Source: an uncultured Paracoccaceae bacterium (GTDB taxonomy: Bacteria; Pseudomonadota; Alphaproteobacteria; Rhodobacterales; Rhodobacteraceae). From it: a DNA stretch of 64,000 nucleotides. Below, piece by piece: positions 1 to 8,368 of this stretch (positions within the stretch are counted from its first letter, which is position 1; every line of letters begins with the position of its first letter). Under the pieces are notes generated by a model that worked only from the letters and a program-made list of their open reading frames with translations, searched no databases and was not told the DNA's origin. The position numbers were made by a program, and so were the translations under genes. The stretch covers positions 1 through 64,000 of the forward strand of contig CALMJS010000019.1 in NCBI GenBank assembly GCA_937864535.1. The letters are read 5' to 3'.

Positions 1-1478
1 CTGGAGATTGGGTCGGGACGGAAACGACGTTTCAGTCGGAACCGGCGTCTGGTCCGTCCTATGCGTTTAGCGTCGGGACGGTCGATCTGGTTGACCGTGC
101 GGCGCAGGCGGCAGAAGAGGCGTTCTGGTCCTTTGGCTATGCCACGCGCGAACAGCGGGCGGGGTTTCTGAATGCGATTGCCGACGAGATCGAGGCGCGC
201 GGCGCGGCGATCACGGCGATTGGTACGGCCGAAACCGGCTTGCCCGAAGCGCGCCTGAACGGCGAGCGGGGGCGCACCACCGGCCAGCTGCGGCTGTTTG
301 CGCAGCATATTCTGGACGGCGCCTATCTGGACCGTCGCGTCGATGCGGCGCTGCCGGATCGTCAGCCGCTGCCGCGTCCGGAACTGCGGATGATGCAGCG
401 CCCGATCGGCCCTGTGGCGGTATTTGGCGCCTCGAACTTTCCTTTGGCGTTTTCGACGGCAGGGGGCGATACGGCCAGCGCGCTGGCGGCGGGCTGTCCG
501 GTCGTCGTCAAAGGCCATAGCGCCCATCCGGGCACGGCGGAAATCGTGGCCGAGGCCATTCATGCGGCGATCAAGTCATGCAACCTCCATCCTGGTGCGT
601 TCAGCCTGATTCAGGGCGGTCGCCGTGATGTTGGCACAGCACTGGTTACACATCCGTTAATCCGCGCGGTCGGATTTACCGGCAGCCTCGCCGGGGGGCG
701 GGCGCTGTTCGATCTCTGCGCCCAACGTCCTGATCCCATTCCGTTTTTCGGAGAACTGGGCAGCGTTAACCCGATGTTCATCCTTCCCGGGGCAGGATCG
801 TCGCGGGGCGATTCCATCGCTGCCGGCTGGGCCGGATCTCTGACCATGGGCGCGGGTCAGTTCTGTACCAACCCCGGCATCGCGGTGGTGATGGCGGATC
901 AGGCGGACGGCTTTGCTGCGGCGGCGGCAAGGGCGCTGGAACCTGTCGGAGCGCAGGTGATGCTGACCGACGGCATTGCTGCGGCCTATCGCGATGGCCG
1001 TGACCGCGTGGCGGCGGGCACGGGGGTGCAGGCGGTGCTGACCTCGGTCTGTGACCTGCGCACAGCCACGCCCTATCTGTACCGCGTGACGGCGGCGGAC
1101 TGGCTGGCGAACCATGCGCTGGCCGAAGAGGTGTTTGGCCCGCTGGGTCTGATCGTGACGGCCGACACGGTCGACGAGATGGACCGGATCGCCCGCAGCC
1201 TGCAGGGTCAGCTGACCTGCACGCTGCATATGGACGCGGGCGATACCGCGACCGCGCGCCGTCTGATGCCGGTGCTGGAACGCAAGGCCGGCCGCGTGCT
1301 GGCCAACGGCTTCCCCACCGGGGTCGAGGTCTGCGACGCCATGGTCCATGGCGGACCCTATCCCGCCAGCACCAACTTTGGCGCCACATCGGTCGGAACC
1401 ATGGCCATCCGCAGGTTCCTGCGCCCCGTCTGCTATCAGAACATCCCGACGAATGTCCTGCCGGACGATCTGCAATGA
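1..1478 (+). CDS. 2-oxoglutarate semialdehyde (2,5-dioxovalerate) dehydrogenase, 5' end outside window
   Basis: Likely oxidises 2-oxoglutarate semialdehyde to 2-oxoglutarate with NAD(P)+, the last step of oxidative hexuronate or aldarate breakdown in the cytoplasm. The frame is open from base 3, so the first few residues lie outside the window; about 491 remain against roughly 500-525 in the family. The nucleotide-binding stretch VFGASNFPLAFSTAGGD, the glutamate motif FFGELGSVNP and the nucleophile motif GAGQFCTNPG (Cys codon 864-866) are intact. It faces the uronate dehydrogenase gene across a shared terminator, which favours this substrate over a generic aldehyde. Family assignment is firm; the substrate is inferred. 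Confidence 0.85.
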   Translation, partial: GDWVGTETTFQSEPASGPSYAFSVGTVDLVDRAAQAAEEAFWSFGYATREQRAGFLNAIADEIEARGAAITAIGTAETGLPEARLNGERGRTTGQLRLFAQHILDGAYLDRRVDAALPDRQPLPRPELRMMQRPIGPVAVFGASNFPLAFSTAGGDTASALAAGCPVVVKGHSAHPGTAEIVAEAIHAAIKSCNLHPGAFSLIQGGRRDVGTALVTHPLIRAVGFTGSLAGGRALFDLCAQRPDPIPFFGELGSVNPMFILPGAGSSRGDSIAAGWAGSLTMGAGQFCTNPGIAVVMADQADGFAAAAARALEPVGAQVMLTDGIAAAYRDGRDRVAAGTGVQAVLTSVCDLRTATPYLYRVTAADWLANHALAEEVFGPLGLIVTADTVDEMDRIARSLQGQLTCTLHMDAGDTATARRLMPVLERKAGRVLANGFPTGVEVCDAMVHGGPYPASTNFGATSVGTMAIRRFLRPVCYQNIPTNVLPDDLQ

Positions 1479-1513
1479 CGCGTCCGGCAGGAGAGACAAA
1501 CGCGCTGTAAACG

Positions 1514-1540
1514 ACAATGGGCCCCGTGGGGCCCATTTTT
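1514..1540. terminator. Bidirectional terminator between convergent genes
   Basis: A perfect inverted repeat (AATGGGCCCC with GGGGCCCATT) is followed by six T on the plus strand. It lies between the stop of the aldehyde dehydrogenase and the stop of udh, and serves the former directly. Confidence 0.85.
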
Positions 1541-1562
1541 TCAGCCGCCAGACAGTCCGGCG

Positions 1563-2369
1563 CTACTCTTTGAAAATCGGATCGGCGCAAAAAACTCCGC
1601 CCTGATATTTCGCCACCGGAGCGTCGGGGTCGGGACGCGGCACAGACTGTTCGATCTTGGCGCGATAGGCCTCGGCGTTGTCCTGCGGCTGCCAACCCAG
1701 AAACGACACCGCGCTGTTGTCCCACCATCCGGCACTATTGGCCGAGGCACCGTAGATCACCTGACAGCCCAGCACCGGCACCGCAAAAATCCGGGCGATC
1801 AACTGGGCGAAATCACGGTGGCTGAGCCAGGTCGACAGCATCCGGTAGTTTTCCGGCTCTGCGGTGCAGGACCCGATCCGCACCGAGGCGGTTTCGATGC
1901 CGAACTTATCGTAATACATCGACGCCAAAGCCTCGCCAAAAACCTTGGACACGCCATAATAGCCATCGGGCCGCACCGGCGAGCGGGTATCAAGCCGCTG
2001 ATTTTGCGGATAAAACCCGATCGTGTGATTGGACGAGGCAAAGATGATGCGCGGTTTGGTCGTGGACAGGCGCACCGCCTCGTAGAGGTTGACGATCCCG
2101 TCGATATTGGCGGCGCGGATCGTTTCCCAAGAGGCCTCGGTCGCTTGGCCGCCAAGGTGGACGATCCCGTCACAGCCCTCGACGATCTCGGCCAGTGCCG
2201 CCGCATCGTCCAGACTGCCGTAGACGATCTCTTCGCCCTCGCCAGCCTCGCCCAGACCGCTACGCGCGGTCAGGCGCATCGTCCGGGCCAGCGGTTTCAG
2301 CGATTGCCGACAAATCTGGCCCAGCCCGCCGCTGGCACCGGTGATCAAGAGTTTTTCAAGCATGGGCAT
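1563..2369 (-). CDS. udh: Uronate dehydrogenase
   Basis: NAD-dependent short-chain (extended SDR) enzyme that oxidises galacturonate or glucuronate to the aldarolactone, entering the oxidative route that ends in 2-oxoglutarate. The 268-residue protein has the N-terminal nucleotide motif ITGASGGLGQ, a YGVSK catalytic motif, and the segment HTIGFYPQNQRLD that I recognise from the Agrobacterium-type enzyme (about 265 residues). The glycine-rich motif lies 8 residues from the chosen ATG. Downstream is the convergent ketoglutarate semialdehyde dehydrogenase gene; upstream lie remnants of a uronate-type glycosidase, a lactonase and a TRAP importer, which would have been its pathway partners. It appears fully intact. 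Confidence 0.9.
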   Translation of the reverse strand: MPMLEKLLITGASGGLGQICRQSLKPLARTMRLTARSGLGEAGEGEEIVYGSLDDAAALAEIVEGCDGIVHLGGQATEASWETIRAANIDGIVNLYEAVRLSTTKPRIIFASSNHTIGFYPQNQRLDTRSPVRPDGYYGVSKVFGEALASMYYDKFGIETASVRIGSCTAEPENYRMLSTWLSHRDFAQLIARIFAVPVLGCQVIYGASANSAGWWDNSAVSFLGWQPQDNAEAYRAKIEQSVPRPDPDAPVAKYQGGVFCADPIFKE

Positions 2370-2408
2370 GTCTCACGTCCAAAGGATCAAGGGGGTGTCG
2401 CGGGGCAG

Positions 2409-2708
2409 TCAACCGCCAAAACGGGTCTGTGGCAATCCTCTGGCGCCATGTCCCGTGATGGCAAACAGGCCGCCGGCCAGCGGCTGTGCGGGATCGTTTT
2501 CGAACCCTTCGCCAATCGAGGTCACATAGAGCGTGTCGAGGTCCGCGCCGCCAAACATCGGTTTGCTGGGCTTTTCCACCGGGACTGGGATGGTCAGCAG
2601 AACCTTGCCCTCGGGGGAAATCCGATAGACCTCCCAGCCGGACACGCCCGCCTGCCAGTAACAGCCGTCGCTGTCCATAGTGCCGCCATCGGGGCGACCG
2701 GCCACGGT
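2409..2708 (-). pseudogene. C-terminal remnant of an SMP-30/gluconolactonase family lactonase
   Basis: Only the last ~99 residues of an SMP-30/gluconolactonase/LRE-like beta-propeller are present (RPDGGTMDSDGCYWQAG, FGGADLDTLYVTS, QPLAGGLFA, final RFGG then stop). Such enzymes open aldono- or aldarolactones, the next step after uronate dehydrogenase. The fragment has no start of its own and is fused in frame to the truncated glycoside hydrolase upstream, the junction being near 2700-2710. The N-terminal two thirds, with metal-binding residues, are gone, so lactonase activity is not expected. Identification comes from recalled family motifs. Confidence 0.8.
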
Positions 2709-3863
2709 GCGCAGGTCGTCGTAATTCGGGAAATACCAGCCAAAGTATTCGTTGATCCCAATTACGTCGATCACCGAGGCGAGGCGGTCGGCGATCTTGA
2801 GCTGTTTGAGGTCCACGAGGCAGGCCGCCGAAACCAGACGGGTCGGGTCGATGGCCTTGGCCTTGGCGGCGAGGCGCGACATGAACTGGAAACGGGGATC
2901 GCTGTCGGGGTTTTCGTTGCCCACCGACCAGATGATCACCGAGGCGCGGTTACGATCCCGGCGCAGCAGTTCGCACAACTGGTCTTCGGCATCGGCATAG
3001 GTCGCGGGGTTCAGGAAATCGATGGCCCAGTTCATCGGCCATCCTGGCCGCGTCCTCGTGGTGGGGGTAATGCGCCAGACGCACGAAATTGCAGGCCAGT
3101 TCGCGGACATGGGCGAAACGACGCTCCAGATCGGCCTTGGACGCGACCTTGCCAAGGTGTTCGTCGTCCTCGTGCACGGCGACGCCGCGCAGGAACAGGG
3201 GCTGGCCGTTCAGCAGGATATCGGTGCCCGAGCGGCGGTTTTCGCGGTCCCCTCGCATTCGACCTCGACGCTGATGGTCGAGAAATTGCCATCGGGCACC
3301 AGCGAGACAAAGAGATCGCGGACCACATCCTGCGGCGTCGCGAAAATCTCGACCTCGCGGTAGACGCCGCCATAGTTGAACCAGTCGGTGTGCCGCATCG
3401 GCACCCGATCCAGCGTGCGCAGGTTGTCCACGCACAGAAACAGGTGGTTTTCCCCGTCCTGCAACGCATCGGTGAGTTCGACAAAGAACGGGGTCGAGGC
3501 GCCCTGATGCCGACCCAGATACTTACCATTCAGAAAGATTTTGCATTCATAGGCCGCCGCGCCGATCCGCAGGAATTTGCGCGGCCCCTCGGGCAGGTCG
3601 CGGCTGTCAAAGCTACGCACGTACCACGCCGCGCCTTCGAACAGATAGGCCTTGCCGTCCTGCATCTGCCAGTTGGACGGCACAGGCGTGGTATCGGCGT
3701 TAAAGGGGTCCCAGTCATAGGGGAAGACCCGCTGTTCCGCCGCCATCGGTGTGAACAGCCGGTTGTCCTGACCGATAATGACCGAACGGAAGGGGGCCTC
3801 GAAGTCCTCGTTGTGCAGGATTTCGTGACCATCGCCGACGGGATCGTGTTCCTTGTGCGCCAT
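2706..3863 (-). pseudogene. Glycoside hydrolase family 2 (beta-glucuronidase-like), broken by internal deletions and frame changes
   Basis: Three blocks of a GH2 enzyme occur in order on this strand: a sugar-binding/jelly-roll part from the ATG at 3863 to about 3240, a block about 3245-3035 in another frame with ILLNGQPLFLRGVAVHEDDE and NFVRLAHYPHHE, and a block from about 3029 back in the first frame with the acid/base motif IIWSVGNEN. Family comparison suggests about 60 residues lost at the first junction and about 10 at the second. The end of the barrel, with the nucleophile glutamate, is missing and replaced by the lactonase remnant. The udh neighbour suggests it once released uronic acids. 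The ATG at 3863 has AGGA nine bases upstream. Confidence 0.82.
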
Positions 3864-3884
3864 TCTGCGCATTCCTATCGTTGA

Positions 3885-4111
3885 TCAGTCGGCCAGAGCT
3901 TTGATCTGGCTGATCAGGTCGGCGGCCAGCCCGCCGACGTTGTTTTCCGCACCATCGACAACACCCTGTTGCAGGGCCGAGTAGAGTTCGGGGAAGGCGA
4001 TCGCCATCGGTCAGCTCGTCCACGCGGGCGGCAAAGGCCTCAAAGACCTGACCGGTGACGCTCTGTTCCGGCAGGTTGTGGTTCAGACGCAGCGCTTCAG
4101 CGGCCAAGGGC
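3885..4111 (-). pseudogene. dctP: TRAP transporter substrate-binding protein (DctP) remnant, two internal deletions
   Basis: On this strand 4110-4012 encodes the mature N-terminus of a DctP-type protein (EALRLNHNLPEQSVTGQ, FEAFAARVDELT). Then, in a different frame, 4011-3885 encodes a C-terminal part (IAFPELYSALQQGVVDGAENN joined directly to VGGLAADLISQIKALAD and a stop). A normal DctP has about 320-330 residues; about 75 are left. The signal peptide and two large internal stretches are gone and the frames no longer match. The intact gene would have bound an acid sugar for TRAP import, fitting the uronate genes alongside. Confidence 0.8.
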
Positions 4112-4378
4112 GAGGTGATCGCGGTGGCGCAGGAGATGGGCATGGACCCTGTGCATTTCGGGGTGATGATGACGCTGAACCTGTGCATCGGCATCTGCAC
4201 GCCGCCGGTGGGATCGGCCCTGTTCGTCGGCGCCTCGATTGCCGGGGTTCCGGTCTGGAGCGTGCTGCGCCCGATCATCCCGTTCTATCTGGCCTTTGCG
4301 GTGGTGCTGGTGATCGTGACCTTGATGCCCGAGGTGTCGCTGTTCCTGCCGCGCCTGTACCTCGGCTATGACGCCTAA
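4112..4378 (+). pseudogene. dctM: C-terminal remnant of TRAP large permease DctM, inverted relative to dctP
   Basis: The last ~88 residues of a DctM-type 12-helix TRAP permease are recognisable (MGMDPVHFGVMMTLNLCIG, TPPVGSALFVGA, LPRLYLGYDA then stop). There is no start codon or ribosome site for it. In working TRAP operons dctP, dctQ and dctM share a strand; here the DctM tail abuts the DctP head (near 4111) on the opposite strand, so an inversion plus deletion has occurred. It is followed by an intact terminator. Confidence 0.82.
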
Positions 4379-4403
4379 GCGGTAACCCCTCGCAAACAAA
4401 AAA

Positions 4404-4437
4404 CCCTGCCGCACGATCCGGTGCGGCAGGGCTCTTT
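4404..4437 (+). terminator. Rho-independent terminator after the dctM remnant
   Basis: Perfect 11-base stem (CCCTGCCGCAC with GTGCGGCAGGG), six-base loop, then a T-rich tail. It also separates the remnant from the convergent GntR gene. Confidence 0.85.
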
Positions 4438-4448
4438 ATTGTGCGATC

Positions 4449-5153
4449 CTAGCCTGCGAATTGTGGCGTCACGTCCTTGCGCCAGTCCTCGGCGGCGGCC
4501 AGACCCAGCGCGCGGGCGCGGTCCCAGTCCTGCCCGGCCATGGCGGTCCACGTTTCACGCTGCAACAGGATGATGCGGTTCATCCACGCCTCGGAGCCGG
4601 AGGCGCCAATCAGGGCACTGATGATGTGGAACTGCCGGAACAGCGCCAGAGCCTGCGCCGCAAGGAACCGGTTGTGGATGCGCCCCGCCAGCCGTTCCCG
4701 GAACGCCAGCAACGAGTTGGCTAAATCGAGTTTGCTGCCCAAGCCGATATTATCAATGTCGGCGAGGATGTCGCGGCAGGACTGGGGATCAGAATAGGTC
4801 TGGAAATCGTGGATGATGGCCGGATCGACCCAGCGGACCACCTCGTAGAGGTCGGTGAGCTGCGCTGCGGTGAAATTCGCCACGTAAAAGCCCTGACGCG
4901 GACGGCTGATGATCAGCCCCTGACCTTCGAGTTCGCGCGCCGCCTCGCGGATAGGGCCACGGCTGACGCCAAAGCTCTCGGAGAGGTGGACTTCGTTCAG
5001 GCGCTGTCCGGATTTGAGAGTGCCCGCCGCAATCAGCCGGAACAACTCTTCGGCGATTGTCTCGGAGAGGCTCTCTTTCTTGAGCCGGTCGATTGAAATC
5101 TCCATGTCTGCAATCCAATTCGATGCTGGGCGCACGATCCCGAGGGACCACAT
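4449..5153 (-). CDS. GntR-family transcriptional regulator (FadR/FCD type, divergent effector domain)
   Basis: The N-terminal winged helix-turn-helix is clear (LSETIAEELFRLIAAG, LSESFGVSRGPIREAAREL, GLIISRPRQGFYV). The C-terminal part is helical and FCD-like, but I do not see the usual D-x3-H metal-binding pattern of FCD domains, so the effector site may be altered. The ATG at 5153 has AAGGA eight bases upstream; an internal ATG at 5105 gives a more typical N-terminus but a poor ribosome site, so the start is uncertain. A perfect palindrome at 5200-5220 lies just upstream and is probably its operator. It may have governed the ruined uronate genes or the apiose genes. Confidence 0.82.
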   Translation of the reverse strand: MWSLGIVRPASNWIADMEISIDRLKKESLSETIAEELFRLIAAGTLKSGQRLNEVHLSESFGVSRGPIREAARELEGQGLIISRPRQGFYVANFTAAQLTDLYEVVRWVDPAIIHDFQTYSDPQSCRDILADIDNIGLGSKLDLANSLLAFRERLAGRIHNRFLAAQALALFRQFHIISALIGASGSEAWMNRIILLQRETWTAMAGQDWDRARALGLAAAEDWRKDVTPQFAG

Positions 5154-5199
5154 GCCCGTATCCTTTTGAAAACATACGCCGCCTTTGCGGCACTGTATC

Positions 5200-5220
5200 A
5201 ACTGTTAACGGTTAACAGTT
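5200..5220. promoter_or_regulatory. 21-bp perfect palindrome, probable GntR operator
   Basis: AACTGTTAAC-G-GTTAACAGTT, ten-base arms around a single central base, lies about 47 bases upstream of the GntR start. FCD-type GntR proteins usually bind short palindromes of this form and often autoregulate. The link to this regulator is inferred from position. Confidence 0.7.
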
Positions 5221-5265
5221 TTACAGACATCCGGCCTGCGGACCTTTGCCGACCTGTCGGGACAG

Positions 5266-5294
5266 AAAACCCCTTTGCCACCGGGGCAAAGGGG
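5266..5294 (-). terminator. Terminator of apnO (minus strand)
   Basis: CCCCTTTGCC pairs with GGCAAAGGGG around a five-base loop (5270-5294). Read on the minus strand the stem is followed by TTTTC, as expected of a rho-independent terminator 36 bases after the stop of apnO. Confidence 0.8.
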
Positions 5295-5329
5295 TCGATC
5301 TGGTTATCGGCAGCGAGATGGCCCGTCGA

Positions 5330-6157
5330 TCAGGTGATCCGGCGGATCGAGGCCATGATTTCGTCGCGTTCGAACACCGATTTCCAGTCGTCACGCATCA
5401 GGGCGGGGATGCCGAATTCGATCGCCTTGTTACAGGCGTCAGAGAAGACCCCATCCTGAATTTTGAAGATCACCGCGCCGAGGATGTTCATGTGGCCAAG
5501 CAGGAAATCGCGGGCGCACTCCTCGGACACGCCGGTTTTCACGACCTCGTCCATCGCCTGTTTCATCACCACCAAGAGCGAGGCGCAGACGGTTTCCGAC
5601 AGGCCGGGTTCCAGATAGGCCATCTGCTCGACCGTGACGCGGTAGGTGGTGCGCACCGGCGCATAGATCGCACGGGCCACGGCATCGCCAACAGCATAAT
5701 GCTCTTCGGGGCCCTGCATCAGCGCGTTGACCACGCCCTGCGGATGGGCGACGCCGCCGAAACGGTCCAGACGGGCGGCCTCGGTGTCCTGATTGTGGTA
5801 GATCATCGGGTGACAGGGATGGGTCACGAAATAGGTGATGTCGGCGCGTTCCGGCAGGTGGCCCGCAAAGGGCGCGGCGGCGTCAAGGATGACAACCATG
5901 GTGCCAGGTCTGAGTTTATGCACGATGCCCTTGGCCACGACGCCGATGGCGGTATCGGGCACGGCCAGCAGCACCACATCCGCATTGGCGATGGCGGTAT
6001 CGGCATCGACGCATTCGACACCGACAGCCTCGAACAGACGGGCGCGGCCAGCCTCGCTGACCTCGACATGGGAGACGGTGAAATCGGTCTTGGCGAGGTT
6101 CAACGAACACCGCACCCCCATCTTGCCGCCAGCGCCGAATACTGCCACGTTTGTCAT
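5330..6157 (-). CDS. apnO: Probable D-apionate oxidoisomerase
   Basis: The 275-residue protein has an N-terminal Rossmann motif (VFGAGGKMG) and the C-terminal fold of the 'phosphogluconate dehydrogenase-like, PGDH_C' family. Members of this family beside apsD, apnL and a DUF1537 kinase convert D-apionate to 3-oxo-isoapionate with NAD+. Here apnL, apsD and oiaK lie within 6 kb, which is the main reason for the specific name. It is transcribed away from oiaK from a 115-base shared promoter region containing the candidate GntR operator at 6196. The ATG at 6157 has GGAG upstream. A sugar-acid dehydrogenase of different specificity is the alternative. Confidence 0.75.
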   Translation of the reverse strand: MTNVAVFGAGGKMGVRCSLNLAKTDFTVSHVEVSEAGRARLFEAVGVECVDADTAIANADVVLLAVPDTAIGVVAKGIVHKLRPGTMVVILDAAAPFAGHLPERADITYFVTHPCHPMIYHNQDTEAARLDRFGGVAHPQGVVNALMQGPEEHYAVGDAVARAIYAPVRTTYRVTVEQMAYLEPGLSETVCASLLVVMKQAMDEVVKTGVSEECARDFLLGHMNILGAVIFKIQDGVFSDACNKAIEFGIPALMRDDWKSVFERDEIMASIRRIT

Positions 6158-6195
6158 CTCATTCTCCTCCGGTGCCCCTCAAGGGCGTCTTGCAT

Positions 6196-6234
6196 AACTG
6201 GTATGATCAGATAATATTATCACCACGATGTCAA
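6196..6234. promoter_or_regulatory. Divergent apnO/oiaK promoter with candidate GntR operator
   Basis: The element AACTGGTATGATCA (6196-6209) is followed by the 12-base palindrome GATAATATTATC (6210-6221). On the minus strand TTGACA (6229-6234) and TATCTG (6208-6213) form a plausible but short-spaced promoter for apnO, so the element would overlap its -10 region. The identical 14 bases recur at 14685-14698 before the binding-protein gene, which marks them as a shared operator. Confidence 0.65.
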
Positions 6235-6272
6235 TCAGCCGAATGCATCCCGGCCGGACGGAAGGAAAATAA

Positions 6273-7622
6273 GTGAACCCACTGATAACATGGTACGGGG
6301 ACGACTTTACCGGCGCTGCGGCGGTGATGGAGGTTCTCGCCTTTGCCGGGATCGAAACCGTGCTGTTCGCCGACCAGCCCGATGCCGAATTGCTGGCGCG
6401 GTTCGACGGGGCAGGGGCGATCGGCATCGCCTCGACCGCGCGGACAGAGGGACCGGAGTGGATGGACGCGGCGCTGCCGCAGGTCTTTGGTTTCCTGCAA
6501 TCCCTTGGCGCACCGCTGCTGCACTACAAGGTCTGCTCGACCTTCGATTCCTCGGCGCAGACCGGCAATATCGGACGGGCCGCCGAAATTGGCCTGCGGG
6601 TGACGGGGGCACGCGCGGCGCCGGTCCTGACCGCGGCACCGCAGATGCGCCGGTATCAGGCCTTTGGGCACCTGTTCGCGGGCACGTTTGACGGGGTATT
6701 CCGTCTGGACCGGCATCCGGTGATGGCGCGCCACCCGGTCACGCCGATGACCGAGGCGGACCTGATGCTGCATCTGGCCACGCAGACCGATCTGCCCACC
6801 GGATTGATTGACCTAGAGGCGCTGTGGACCGACCCTGCCACGCGATTGTCCGCGTTGCTGGCGACGGGGGCGCGGCTGGTGTCGGTCGATAGCATGGAAG
6901 AGCGGTCCGAAGCCGCCGCCGGACGGCTGCTCTGGGACAACAGGGACGAGTTGTCCTTTGTCATCGGATCGCAAGGCGTCGAATTCGCGCTGGTCCGGCA
7001 CTGGCAGGACATCGGCCTGATCCCCCGCGTGGCCCCGCCCTCATCGGCGGGACGGGTGGAGCAGATCGCGGTGGTGTCGGGTTCGGTATCCCCAAGCACC
7101 GCCCAGCAGATCGACTGGGCCGTGACCAACGGGTTTGACGTGATCCGGCTGGATGCGGCGCGATTGATCGCCGCCCCGAACGAGGCCGCCGCCCAGATCG
7201 CCGCCGCGGTCGAGGCCGGATTGCGCTGTCTGTCACAGGGTCAGAGCCCGCTGGTCTGCACCGCCACCGGACCAGAGGACCCGGCGGTCGCAGAGGTCCG
7301 CGCCACCTCGGCCCGCACGGGGGTGCCGATGGAGCAGGTCAACAAAACCATCGGGATAGCACTGGGGCAGGTGCTGGACGGCATTTTGCGGCGATCCAGC
7401 CTGACCCGCGCGGTGATTTCGGGCGGCGACACCTCGGGGCACGGGATGCGGGCGCTGGGGCTCAGGGCGATCAAGGCGATTGCCCCGACGATCCCCGGCG
7501 CGTCGCTGTGCATCGGCTATGGCGGAGAGCATCACGACGGCCTGCAAATCGCCCTCAAGGGCGGTCAGATGGGCAGTATGGATTTCTTTGGCTGGATCCG
7601 CGACGGCGGCGGCGCGCGCTAG
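6273..7622 (+). CDS. oiaK: Probable 3-oxo-isoapionate kinase (four-carbon acid sugar kinase family, DUF1537)
   Basis: ATP-dependent kinase of the former DUF1537 family, which phosphorylates acid-sugar intermediates. The 449-residue protein has the N-terminal substrate domain (WYGDDFTGAAAVMEV, HYKVCSTFDSS, PMRRYQAFGHLFA-like segment) and the C-terminal nucleotide domain (VVSGSVSPSTAQQI, ISGGDTSGHGM, CIGYGGEHHDGLQIALKGGQ). In the described D-apiose pathway it makes 3-oxo-isoapionate 4-phosphate. The start is GTG with GAAGGAAA upstream. Its stop overlaps the stop of the convergent regulator by four bases. The next enzyme, a RuBisCO-like protein, is not in the window. Confidence 0.8.
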   Translation: MNPLITWYGDDFTGAAAVMEVLAFAGIETVLFADQPDAELLARFDGAGAIGIASTARTEGPEWMDAALPQVFGFLQSLGAPLLHYKVCSTFDSSAQTGNIGRAAEIGLRVTGARAAPVLTAAPQMRRYQAFGHLFAGTFDGVFRLDRHPVMARHPVTPMTEADLMLHLATQTDLPTGLIDLEALWTDPATRLSALLATGARLVSVDSMEERSEAAAGRLLWDNRDELSFVIGSQGVEFALVRHWQDIGLIPRVAPPSSAGRVEQIAVVSGSVSPSTAQQIDWAVTNGFDVIRLDAARLIAAPNEAAAQIAAAVEAGLRCLSQGQSPLVCTATGPEDPAVAEVRATSARTGVPMEQVNKTIGIALGQVLDGILRRSSLTRAVISGGDTSGHGMRALGLRAIKAIAPTIPGASLCIGYGGEHHDGLQIALKGGQMGSMDFFGWIRDGGGAR

Positions 7623-8347
7623 GATTTGGGTTCGAACACCGCGGCAGACCGGGCAAGGTGGCGGGTCATCATCGCCACCGCGCCATCGGCATCATGCTGT
7701 TCGATCAGGTCGATCATCTGCGCATGTTCGGCCAGGGTGACGTCTTCCTTGCCGTTCCAGTGCAGCAGGCTGACATGGTATTCGAACAGCCAGCCCAGCA
7801 TCGCCTCGGAGACGGCGAGGATGATCGGATTGCCGGTGATCTGCGCCAGTCGGGTGTGGAACCGCATATCCGCCGCGATAAACGCGGTGGCGTCGCCCAG
7901 ATTTTCCACCTGTTCGGCCTGAATGGCACGCAGGTCGGCGATGTCCTCTGCCGTCGCATTCAGCGCGGCGACACGCACCATGCCCAGTTCGAACATCTGG
8001 CGGGCCTGTTTGAGATGTTCGAGATTGTCCGGAACAGCGCTGAGCACCAGCCGCGCGATTTCATCGGACTGATTGAGGGCAGTGCTGGCGTCGAGGGCAT
8101 TCACCCGCGACCGTTCGCCGTGGTTGATGCTGATCAGCCCGCTATTGTGCAAGGACTGCAACGCCTCGCGCACGGCGGGACGACCCACACCGAACCGCTC
8201 CATCAGCGCCCGCTCGGACGGCATGTAATCACCGGGCATCAATTCGTGCGACACGATCATGGCGCGCAGTTTTTCCAACACCTGATCGGACAGCTTGCGT
8301 CTGACGATTTTGTCCGTGTCCGTTTTTCTATGTGCCGCCAATGCCAT
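7619..8347 (-). CDS. GntR-family regulator, NanR-like (FCD domain), likely apiose-cluster repressor
   Basis: The N-terminal winged helix is of the NanR/FadR kind (RRKLSDQVLEKLRAMI, PSERALMERFGVGRPAVRE, NHGERSRV). The FCD domain keeps the metal-binding pattern (ADMRFH, AEHAQMI, RHLARS), so it should sense a small acid or sugar. E. coli NanR recognises GGTATA repeats; the shared element at 6196 and 14685 contains CTGGTATGATCA, which fits this regulator. The gene is the last of the leftward operon, 21 bases beyond apnL, so it would be co-expressed with the genes it controls. The ribosome site of the ATG at 8347 is weak. Confidence 0.85.
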   Translation of the reverse strand: MALAAHRKTDTDKIVRRKLSDQVLEKLRAMIVSHELMPGDYMPSERALMERFGVGRPAVREALQSLHNSGLISINHGERSRVNALDASTALNQSDEIARLVLSAVPDNLEHLKQARQMFELGMVRVAALNATAEDIADLRAIQAEQVENLGDATAFIAADMRFHTRLAQITGNPIILAVSEAMLGWLFEYHVSLLHWNGKEDVTLAEHAQMIDLIEQHDADGAVAMMTRHLARSAAVFEPKS

Positions 8348-8368
8348 GCCAGTCCGTACCTCATGCCG

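Noticed and set aside
1818-3884. A 688-codon open frame on the plus strand opposite udh and the glycoside hydrolase remnant
   Set aside because: Its translation has no recognisable domain and is a GC-rich antisense shadow of udh and GH2, whose motifs are clear on the other strand.
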